From positions 1-5,250 of the forward strand of contig JAQVDF010000179.1 in NCBI GenBank assembly GCA_028698405.1: a stretch of DNA of 5,250 bases, written 5' to 3'. The notes under the pieces were generated by a model, which saw only the letters and a program-made list of their open reading frames with translations, did no database searches and was not told the DNA's origin. The DNA comes from Phenylobacterium sp. (lineage in GTDB: Bacteria; Pseudomonadota; Alphaproteobacteria; Caulobacterales; Caulobacteraceae). Below are positions 1 to 5,250 of the stretch, piece by piece (positions within the stretch are counted from its first letter, which is position 1; each line of letters opens with the position of its first letter). The translations under genes were made by a program, and so were the position numbers.

Positions 1-443
1 ACTCGGCCAACGTCTGGGTCGCCTTGCACCGGGTGCGCGACCCCGGCAACCTGGGCACCATCGTGCGCACGGCCGACGCGGCCGGCTGCGGGGCGGTGAT
101 CCTGGTGGGCGAGTGCTGCGATCCCTATTCGGTCGAGGCGGTGAGGGCCACCATGGGCTCGATCTTCGCCACGCCGATCGTGCGCGCCGGCGAGGCGGAG
201 TTCGCCGACTGGCGCAAGGCCTGGCCGGGCTCGGTGGTCGGCACCCTGCTGACCGCCACCACCGATCACCGCGGCGCCGACTACGTGCGACCGGTGCTGA
301 TCCTGATGGGCAACGAGCAGCAGGGCCTGCCGCCCGAGATGGCCGCGCTCACAGACGTCAATGTGAAGATCCCCATGCGGGGCCGCGCCGACAGCCTGAA
401 CCTGTCGGTGGCCACGGGCATCATGATCTACGCCGCAGCCTGA
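1..443 (+). CDS. SpoU/TrmH-family RNA 2'-O-ribose methyltransferase, C-terminal part (5' end outside window)
   Basis: Transfers a methyl group from S-adenosylmethionine to a ribose 2'-OH in tRNA or rRNA; a cytoplasmic RNA-modification enzyme. The reading frame is open from base 3 and ends with TGA at 441-443, giving 146 codons. All three SPOUT signature motifs are present in order: motif 1 RVRDPGNLGTIVRTADAAG (catalytic-type Asn and Arg), motif 2 LILMGNEQQGLP, and motif 3 KIPMRGRADSLNLSVATG, which form the trefoil-knot SAM site. The segment EAVRATMGSIFATP between motifs 1 and 2 is also typical. The TTG at base 24 lies inside the conserved fold, so it is not the start; an N-terminal part, probably with a substrate-binding domain, must lie to the left. 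Target nucleotide and gene name (rlmB, trmH or a paralogue) cannot be decided from this part. It converges on hrpB with 35 bp between stop codons. Family certain, substrate unknown. Confidence 0.93.
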   Translation, partial: SANVWVALHRVRDPGNLGTIVRTADAAGCGAVILVGECCDPYSVEAVRATMGSIFATPIVRAGEAEFADWRKAWPGSVVGTLLTATTDHRGADYVRPVLILMGNEQQGLPPEMAALTDVNVKIPMRGRADSLNLSVATGIMIYAAA

Positions 444-478
444 GGCGCACCCTCCCGCGCGACGTTTCTCCAGCCGAT

Positions 479-2917
479 TCAGGCGCGCGGCTTCGCCCGC
501 GTGGTCGCCTCGGCGGCGGACGGGTCCTCCGGCCAGACGTGCTTGGGATAGCGGCCGCGCATTTCCGCCCGCACCTCCCGCCAGGCGCCGCGCCAGAATC
601 CCGGCAGGTCGCGCGTGAGCTGGATCGGCCGCCTGGCCGGCGAGAGCAGCGCAAGCGTGAGCGGCATCCGCCCCGCCCCGACCGTCGGATGCTCGGAAAG
701 GCTGAACACCTCCTGCACCCTCACCTCCACCTTGGGCCCGCCTTCGGCCGCATAGTCGATGGGGATCCGCGAGCCGGTGGGGGCCGTGAAATGGGTCGGC
801 GCGGCCCGATCGATCCGCTGCTGGACATCCCAGGGCAGGAGGGCGCGGAGGGCCGCGTCCAGCTGGTCGGCCGGGATGGCCTCCAGGCTGCGCCGGCCAG
901 CCAGCAGGGGCGCGAGCCACGCGTCGGCGCGGGCGATCAGCGCCTCGTCCGACAGGTCCGGCAGGTCTGCCTCCCCCGCCGCCCGCAGGAAGGCGACGCG
1001 GTCCCTGAGCGAACGGGCGGCCGGGCCGAACGACAATCGCCCCAGCCCCTCGCGGCGGACCTGATCCAGCAGCGCCGCCGACAGCAATGCCGGGTCCGGT
1101 GAGGCCTCGACGGCTTCGCGCACCACGATGCGGCCGAGCAGGGTCAGGCGTTTGACGCGCAGGCCGCCCGGCCCCTCCTCCAGCCGCGCCTCTTCGGTGA
1201 GCTGGCTCTGGAAGGCGGCGAGGATGTCGCCGGCCTCGGCGGCGGCGGCCAGCAGGATGCGGTCGCGCCGCTCGCCGCCGCCGAGTTCGCCGATCGCCAG
1301 CCACTCGGCGCGCGCCAGGGCGTCGGTCGGCTCGAGGAAGGCGCCGCGCCCGCTGACCAGGAGGTACTCGCCCCGCGGTCCGCGCACCCTGGCGATCCGC
1401 TCCGGGTAAGCATAGGCCAGCAGCACGCCATCGGAGACCGGCGGCGCATCGCCCTGCGGCCCGGCCAGCCTCGCCCAGCGGTCGGCCAGGGCGCGGGCGT
1501 CCCGCGCGCGCGCCGAGCGGTCGCGCTCCAGGCTCTCCAGCCGATGGGTCAGGTCGGCGTCGCGGCCGCCGAGGTTGCGTTCGGTCAGCACCGCGGCGAT
1601 GCGCGCCGCCCGTGGGGCCTGGCCATGCGCGGCCGCCTTCAACAGCATGTGGCCGAGCCGGGGCGGCAGCGGCAGTTCGCCGAGCGCCCGGCCGTGGTCG
1701 GTCAGCACGCCCTCGGCGTCCAGCGCGCCCAGTCGCTTCAAGAGCGCCGCCGCCTCGGCGTAGGCCCCGGCGGGCGGCGGGTCGAGGAAGGCCAGTTCGG
1801 CCGGGTCCCGGGCGCCCCAGCGCGCCAGATCCAGGGCCAGGCCCGAAAGGTCGGCGGCGCGAATCTCCGGTTCGGCGTAGGCCGGCAGGGCGCGGGTCTC
1901 GGCTTCGTCCCACAGCCGGTAGCAGACGCCCGGCTCGGTGCGGCCGGCGCGGCCGCGACGCTGGTCGGCCGCCGCGCGGCTGACCCTCACGGTGGCCAGC
2001 CGGGTCAGCCCACTGGCCGGGTCGTAGCGGGGCACACGGGCCAGCCCGCAGTCGATCACCACTCGCACGCCCTCGATGGTCAGGCTGGTCTCGGCGATGG
2101 AGGTGGCGAGCACCACCTTGCGCACGCCCGGCGGCGGCGGGGAGATGGCCGCGTCCTGCTCCCGCGGATCAAGCGCGCCGTAGAGCGGAGCGATCAGGAC
2201 GCCGGGCCTTGGCCCCCTCGCCTCCAGCAGTTCGGCGGTTCGGCGGATCTCCCCCTGGCCGGGAAGGAAGACCAGCAGGCTGCCGGTTTCGGCCGCCAGC
2301 GCCCGCTCGACCGCCCGAGCCAACTGCTCCTCCAGCCGCGACCGCTCGTCACGGCCGAGGTACCGGGTCTCGACGGGGAAGGTGCGGCCCTGGCTCTCGA
2401 CGACCGGCGCGCCGCCCAGCAGGTCCGCGACGGCCGCGCCGTCGAGCGTCGCCGACATCACCAGCAGCTTGAGGTCCTCGCGCAGCACGCCCTGCGCGTC
2501 GCGGGCCAGCGCCAGCCCCAGGTCCGCGTCCAGGCTGCGCTCGTGGAACTCGTCGAAGATCACGCAGCCGACGCCGGGCAGCTCCGGGTCGGCCAGGATC
2601 ATGCGGGTGAACACTCCCTCGGTGACCACCTCGATGCGGGTGCGGGCCGAGACCTTGGACTGCATCCGCACCCGGTAGCCGACCGTCTCGCCCACCGCCT
2701 CGCCCAGGGTGCGGGCCATCCGCTCGGCGGCGGCCCGGGCCGCCAGCCGGCGAGGCTCCAGCAGGATGATCTTGCCGCCCGCCAGCCACGGCTCGGCCAG
2801 GAGCTCGAGCGGCACGACGGTGGTCTTGCCCGCCCCGGGCGGCGCGACGAGAACGGCGCTGGCGTTCGCCGCCAGCGCCGTCTTCAGATCGCCAAGGACC
2901 TCGTGGATCGGCAGCAT
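479..2917 (-). CDS. hrpB: ATP-dependent helicase HrpB (DEAH-box family)
   Basis: An 812-residue cytoplasmic NTP-driven helicase of superfamily 2, close to the usual HrpB length of about 810-820. The helicase core occupies roughly residues 10-340: Walker A APPGAGKTT (25-33), motif Ia LEPRRLAARAAAERMA, motif Ib VTEGVFTRMI, motif II DEFH (122-125, followed by ERSLD), motif III SAT (155-157), motif V ATSIAETSLTIEG (271-283) and motif VI QRRGRAGR (319-326). A helicase-associated region follows (about 370-460). The C-terminal HrpB-specific domain starts near PTHFTAPTGSRIPIDY (707-722) and ends with RGRYPKHVWPEDP (787-799), which separates HrpB from HrpA. All catalytic motifs look intact. The ATG at 2917 is the first possible start after an in-frame TAG 12 bp upstream, and it gives the short N-terminus normal for the family, but no Shine-Dalgarno sequence precedes it. 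Known HrpB proteins are linked to RNA metabolism; the precise substrate in this organism cannot be read from sequence. Confidence 0.97.
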   Translation of the reverse strand: MLPIHEVLGDLKTALAANASAVLVAPPGAGKTTVVPLELLAEPWLAGGKIILLEPRRLAARAAAERMARTLGEAVGETVGYRVRMQSKVSARTRIEVVTEGVFTRMILADPELPGVGCVIFDEFHERSLDADLGLALARDAQGVLREDLKLLVMSATLDGAAVADLLGGAPVVESQGRTFPVETRYLGRDERSRLEEQLARAVERALAAETGSLLVFLPGQGEIRRTAELLEARGPRPGVLIAPLYGALDPREQDAAISPPPPGVRKVVLATSIAETSLTIEGVRVVIDCGLARVPRYDPASGLTRLATVRVSRAAADQRRGRAGRTEPGVCYRLWDEAETRALPAYAEPEIRAADLSGLALDLARWGARDPAELAFLDPPPAGAYAEAAALLKRLGALDAEGVLTDHGRALGELPLPPRLGHMLLKAAAHGQAPRAARIAAVLTERNLGGRDADLTHRLESLERDRSARARDARALADRWARLAGPQGDAPPVSDGVLLAYAYPERIARVRGPRGEYLLVSGRGAFLEPTDALARAEWLAIGELGGGERRDRILLAAAAEAGDILAAFQSQLTEEARLEEGPGGLRVKRLTLLGRIVVREAVEASPDPALLSAALLDQVRREGLGRLSFGPAARSLRDRVAFLRAAGEADLPDLSDEALIARADAWLAPLLAGRRSLEAIPADQLDAALRALLPWDVQQRIDRAAPTHFTAPTGSRIPIDYAAEGGPKVEVRVQEVFSLSEHPTVGAGRMPLTLALLSPARRPIQLTRDLPGFWRGAWREVRAEMRGRYPKHVWPEDPSAAEATTRAKPRA

Positions 2918-2918
2918 G

Positions 2919-2941
2919 CGGCGGGTCTAGCCGACCCGCCG
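2919..2941 (-). repeat. Perfect 9-bp inverted repeat (hairpin) abutting the hrpB start codon
   Basis: Read on the minus strand, CGGCGGGTC, a 5-base loop GGCTA, and GACCCGCCG pair perfectly, with eight G-C pairs and one A-T pair. It begins 8 bases after the permease stop codon and ends one base before the hrpB ATG. There is no T-run after it, so it is not a standard intrinsic terminator. In a read-through transcript it would occlude the ribosome entry region of hrpB. The pairing is seen directly; any role is inference. Confidence 0.6.
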
Positions 2942-2953
2942 AGCCGCTGTCAC
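2924..2953 (-). promoter_or_regulatory. Candidate hrpB promoter predicting a leaderless mRNA
   Basis: On the minus strand a -35-like GTGACA (2953-2948, overlapping the permease TGA stop) is followed after 18 bp by TAGACC (2929-2924). The wider block GCTAGACC matches the Caulobacter-type -10 pattern GCTANAWC at all but one position. Six bases then lead to the hrpB ATG, so a start site at the normal distance falls on its A. This would explain the missing Shine-Dalgarno sequence. The -10 is poor by E. coli standards, the spacer is one base longer than the Caulobacter norm, and the GC-rich background makes chance matches possible. Confidence 0.35.
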
Positions 2954-4425
2954 TCGGCCGGCGCGGCGCGAGCCGCTTCGAACCGGCGCGCGTGCCAGTG
3001 GGCCCAGCCGAAGTAGACCACCAGCCCGACGGCCATCCACACGAACAGCCGCATCAGCGTCGGCCAGCCGAGGTTGGCGACCAGGTAGAGACAGGCGGCG
3101 ATACCCATGGGGGCGGTGAACCAGACGAGCGGCGTGCGGAAGCTCCGCTTCATCTCGGGATGCCGCACGCGCAGCCACAGGACGCCCGCGCAGATCACCG
3201 CGAAAGCCAACAGGGTGCCGACGGAAACCAGCTCGCCCAGGATGCCGATGGGGAACAGGCCGCCCATCAGCCCGGCAGCCACGCCGGTGATCGCCGTGCC
3301 GATCGCCGGCGTGCGGGTCTTGGGATTGATCCGCCCGAACGCCGCCGGCAGCAGGCCGTCGCGGGCCATGGCGTAGAAGATCCGCGACTGGCCGTAGAGC
3401 AGGGTCAGGATGGTCGAGCCCAGGCCGATCACCACGCCGGCGTTCACCACCTGCCGCAGCCAGTGCAGCTCGGGCACGTTCTGCAGCGCCACAGCCACCG
3501 GCGCGGGGCTGTTGAGCTTCGAGTAGTGGGCGAGGCCGGTGATCACCAAGGCCATCAGCATGTAGAGTACGGTGCAGATCGCCAGCGAGCCGAGGATGCC
3601 GATGGGCATGGTCCTCTGCGGATCGCGCGCCTCCTGGGCTGCGGTCGAGACCGCCTCGAAGCCGATGTAGGCGAAGAAGATCACCCCGGCGGCGGCCACC
3701 ACGCCTTGCAGGCCGTAGCGGCCCGGCTCGTCGCCCATGGGCGGAACTCGCTCGGGGATGAACGGCGTCCAGTTCTCCGGCTGGACGTAGGCGAAGCCGA
3801 AGCCGATCACGGCCAGCACCACCAGCACCTTCATCGCCACGACCAGGTTGTTGAACAACGCGCTCTGGCTGATGCCGGAAATCAAGATCGCGGCCGTCAC
3901 GCCGACGATGAACATCGCCGGCAGATTCAGGATCGCCCCGGTGGCGACCAACTCGTGGCCGTTGAAGGTGTAGGGCGCCGTCACCCACTCGGTGGGCAGG
4001 CTGTAGCCGAAACCCTCGACGAAGTTCCTGAGGTAGCCCGACCATCCTGCCGCCACCGTCCCTGCGGCGAACAGGTATTCGACGATCAGGTCCCAGGCGA
4101 TGATCCAGGCCACGAACTGGCCCATGGTCGCGTAGCTGTAGGTGTAGGCCGAACCCGAGACGGGGATCATCGAGGCCAGCTCCGCATAGCAGAGCGCGGC
4201 GGCCGCGCAGGTCAGGCCCGCGAGTACGAAGGACAGGACGATCGCCGGTCCGGCGTTCATCGCCGCCTGCTGGCCGGTCAGGACGAAGATGCCCGCCCCG
4301 ATCACCGCCCCGACGCCGAGCGCCACCACGGCCGTGGGCCCGAGGCCGCGCTTGAGGGTGTGCTCGCCCTCCTCGCCAGCTTGCGCCAGCAGCACGTCGA
4401 TGGGCTTCTTGACGAATAGGTGCAT
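2950..4425 (-). CDS. APC-superfamily amino acid permease, CAT-like group
   Basis: A 491-residue inner-membrane transporter, predicted to take up amino acids by secondary transport. About 12 hydrophobic segments are visible (near residues 31-50, 60-80, 103-125, 165-185, 195-213, 240-262, 275-297, 325-350, 375-395, 400-418, 432-452, 456-476). Segment 1 carries VGAVIGAGIFVLTG, whose G43-A44-G45 is the unwound substrate-binding turn of APC proteins. Segment 6 carries FFAYIGFEAVST (250-261), and segment 8 leads into YGQSRIFYAMARDGLLP. The CYAELASMIPVSGSAYTY stretch and the N-terminal LFVKKPID resemble bacterial cationic-amino-acid-transporter homologues such as YfnA/ApcT. I chose the ATG at 4425 over an in-frame start at 4485, because GGAAGG sits 8 bp before it and the family begins near this MHLF sequence. 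Substrate is not decided; CAT-like does not prove cationic substrates. It follows the AGCS symporter gene by 107 bp and precedes hrpB by 32 bp. Confidence 0.93.
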   Translation of the reverse strand: MHLFVKKPIDVLLAQAGEEGEHTLKRGLGPTAVVALGVGAVIGAGIFVLTGQQAAMNAGPAIVLSFVLAGLTCAAAALCYAELASMIPVSGSAYTYSYATMGQFVAWIIAWDLIVEYLFAAGTVAAGWSGYLRNFVEGFGYSLPTEWVTAPYTFNGHELVATGAILNLPAMFIVGVTAAILISGISQSALFNNLVVAMKVLVVLAVIGFGFAYVQPENWTPFIPERVPPMGDEPGRYGLQGVVAAAGVIFFAYIGFEAVSTAAQEARDPQRTMPIGILGSLAICTVLYMLMALVITGLAHYSKLNSPAPVAVALQNVPELHWLRQVVNAGVVIGLGSTILTLLYGQSRIFYAMARDGLLPAAFGRINPKTRTPAIGTAITGVAAGLMGGLFPIGILGELVSVGTLLAFAVICAGVLWLRVRHPEMKRSFRTPLVWFTAPMGIAACLYLVANLGWPTLMRLFVWMAVGLVVYFGWAHWHARRFEAARAAPAE

Positions 4426-4433
4426 CGGGTTGG

Positions 4434-4443
4434 CCTTCCCCCC
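4434..4443 (-). promoter_or_regulatory. Shine-Dalgarno sequence that fixes the permease start
   Basis: The minus strand reads GGGGGGAAGG, with the GGAAGG core 8 bases before the ATG at 4425. This is good complementarity at good spacing, and it supports the 491-residue permease over a 20-residue-longer form starting at 4485, whose extra residues (MPILVLKGPESRAPGGKANP) look unlike a conserved permease N-terminus. Confidence 0.7.
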
Positions 4444-4463
4444 TGGCGCCCGAGACTCAGGGC

Positions 4464-4490
4464 CCTTTAGGACCAGAATAGGCACGCCAA
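4464..4490 (-). promoter_or_regulatory. Weak candidate promoter for the amino acid permease
   Basis: The 107-bp gap before the permease is the least GC-rich non-coding stretch. TTGGCG (4490-4485) resembles a TTGACG -35 element, and 15 bp later TAAAGG (4469-4464) may serve as a -10, giving a start near 4457 and a leader of about 30 bases with the Shine-Dalgarno sequence. An alternative pair is TTGCGG (4504-4499) with TATTCT (4480-4475) at 18 bp. Neither is strong; the location after a probable terminator is the better argument for a promoter here. Confidence 0.25.
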
Positions 4491-4502
4491 ATCAGCCCCC
4501 GC

Positions 4503-4522
4503 AATAAACGCCCCCGGGGGGC
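4503..4522 (-). terminator. Probable intrinsic terminator of the AGCS symporter gene
   Basis: On the minus strand, starting 10 bases after the TAG stop, GCCCC and GGGGC arms can pair as five G-C pairs around a 3-base loop within GCCCCCCGGGGGC. GTTTATT, a T-rich tail rare in this GC-rich DNA, follows directly. The stem is short and the tail is interrupted by an A, so efficiency may be partial and some transcripts could continue into the permease gene. Confidence 0.45.
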
Positions 4523-4532
4523 CGCGGGCCGT

Positions 4533-5250
4533 CTACTCGTGGTCGGGACCCGCCTTCTTGTCGCCCTTGGCCAGGGCGAATACGACGCCGGACAGGGCCA
4601 CGAGCGCGATCAGGTTCGGCAGCGCCATGGCTGCGTTGAAGATGTCGCCCAACCGCCAGATGAACTCGATCTCCTGGAACGAGCCCACGAAGATCATCAT
4701 CACCCAGATCAGCCGGAACGGAATCGCCAGCTTCTGGCCGAACAGGTAGGTGGTCGCGCGCTCGCCGTAGTAGCCCCAGCTGATCAGCGTCGTGAACACG
4801 AACAGCAGAAGCGCCACCGAGGCGATCAGCGCCCCGATGGACACATCCCCAAGGACCTTGATCGGGAAGGCGGCGTCGTAGGCGGCCTGGGTCATGGCGA
4901 AGCCGCGCAGGTCGGAGGTCCAGACGTGCTCCTGCATCACCTGGACGCCGTCCGGCCCGGTGTGCGGGAAGGCGCCCTGCACGGTCAGCATCACCAGGCC
5001 CGTGGCCGTGCAGATCACCAGGGTGTCGATGAAGGTGCCCATCATCGCGAAACGGCCCTGACGGGCCGGGTCGTCGGTCTGGGCCACGGCGTGGGCGATG
5101 GGGGTCGAGCCCTGCCCGGCCTCGTTGGAGAACAGACCGCGGGCGACGCCGGCGCGGACCGCCATGATCATCCCGGCGCCGAGGAACCCGCCGGTCGCGG
5201 CCTGGCCGCTGAAGGCGCTCTCGAAGATGGTGGCGAAGGCCGCCGGCACC
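4533..5250 (-). CDS. Sodium:alanine symporter (AGCS family), C-terminal part (5' end outside window)
   Basis: An inner-membrane symporter that couples Na+ (or H+) influx to uptake of alanine, glycine or a similar small neutral amino acid. About 238 residues are visible and the frame stays open at the window edge; family members run to about 450-550 residues, so roughly the C-terminal half is present. Diagnostic stretches are GGFLGAGMIMAVRAGVARG followed by LFSNEAGQGSTPIAHA, then GTFIDTLVICTATGLVML, TTLISWGYYGERATTYLFG, and PNLIALVALSGVVFALA near the end, all conserved in AGCS proteins. Several hydrophobic helices are separated by a polar loop around HTGPDGVQVMQEHVW. The protein ends in a charged tail GDKKAGPDHE and stops with TAG. 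A GTG at 5249 is internal to the conserved fold and is not a start. Family assignment is firm; the exact amino acid is inferred from the family only. Confidence 0.95.
   Translation of the reverse strand, partial: VPAAFATIFESAFSGQAATGGFLGAGMIMAVRAGVARGLFSNEAGQGSTPIAHAVAQTDDPARQGRFAMMGTFIDTLVICTATGLVMLTVQGAFPHTGPDGVQVMQEHVWTSDLRGFAMTQAAYDAAFPIKVLGDVSIGALIASVALLLFVFTTLISWGYYGERATTYLFGQKLAIPFRLIWVMMIFVGSFQEIEFIWRLGDIFNAAMALPNLIALVALSGVVFALAKGDKKAGPDHE

Noticed and set aside
444..478. A shared terminator in the 35-bp gap between the convergent methyltransferase and hrpB genes.
   Set aside because: Only a 4-bp GCGC/GCGC pairing with an 8-base loop and a weak GTTTCTC tail on the plus strand can be seen, which is too little to support a terminator call.
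113..1102. A 329-codon plus-strand frame spanning the methyltransferase end, the gap and the hrpB 3' part.
   Set aside because: It overlaps two well-supported genes in other frames and its translation is low-complexity R/G/P/A-rich sequence without domains.
2919..2941. The hairpin after the permease gene read as an intrinsic terminator.
   Set aside because: No T-run follows it; the next bases are the hrpB start codon and coding sequence.
1544..3016. A 490-codon open frame on the plus strand, antisense to hrpB.
   Set aside because: The translation is a run of G, R, A, Q, H and P with no domain. It mirrors the GC-rich codons of hrpB, whose helicase motifs are all intact on the other strand. 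Long antisense frames are expected at this GC content.
2927..4045. A 372-codon minus-strand frame overlapping the permease in another frame.
   Set aside because: Arg/Gly/Ala-rich product without membrane segments or motifs; a shadow of the permease gene.
2992..4419. A 475-codon plus-strand open frame covering almost the whole permease gene.
   Set aside because: It is rich in H, D, Q, R and G, the usual antisense image of hydrophobic membrane-protein codons, with no recognisable motif. The sense strand encodes a clear 12-helix permease.
4459..4466. The 8-bp palindrome AGGGCCCT upstream of the permease as an operator.
   Set aside because: Short GC-rich palindromes are common by chance at this base composition, there is no second copy, and no regulator gene is nearby.
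4474..4490. A possible sigma-54 promoter (TTGGCGTG followed by TTCTG) before the permease.
   Set aside because: The -24-like TGGC is present, but the -12 element lacks the required GC of TTGCA, so the match is half a site.

Overview
The window reads as ordinary chromosomal DNA from a very GC-rich bacterium, most likely an alphaproteobacterium of the Caulobacter/Phenylobacterium type. This rests on strong G/C preference at third codon positions, the character of the proteins, and promoter-like sequences that resemble the Caulobacter housekeeping pattern better than the E. coli one. The genus assignment is inference; there is no rRNA or other marker gene here. I see no mobile element, CRISPR array, tRNA, rRNA or phage gene.

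Layout from left to right. Bases 1-443 (+ strand) hold the C-terminal 146 codons of a SpoU/TrmH-family RNA 2'-O-ribose methyltransferase. It meets, tail to tail across 35 bp, a complete hrpB gene (479-2917, - strand) for an 812-residue DEAH-family ATP-dependent helicase. Upstream of hrpB on the same strand is a complete 491-residue amino acid permease of the APC superfamily, CAT-like group (2950-4425). Upstream of that is the C-terminal half of a sodium:alanine (AGCS) symporter (4533 to the window edge). About 97% of the window is coding, and no gene-free stretch exceeds about 110 bp.

On the minus strand the order of transcription is AGCS symporter, APC permease, hrpB. A short G/C hairpin followed by a T-rich run after the AGCS gene suggests that it ends its own transcript, and the 107-bp gap that follows holds a weak promoter candidate and a good Shine-Dalgarno sequence for the permease. 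The 32-bp gap between the permease and hrpB is the most unusual piece of the window. It contains a perfect 9-bp inverted repeat ending one base before the hrpB ATG, has no Shine-Dalgarno sequence, and carries a promoter-like pair whose predicted start site falls on the A of that ATG. hrpB may therefore be read from a leaderless mRNA.

The two transporters share a theme (amino acid uptake), while the helicase and the methyltransferase both belong to RNA metabolism, but nothing in the sequence ties the four genes into one system. I did not find evidence of a previously undescribed system.
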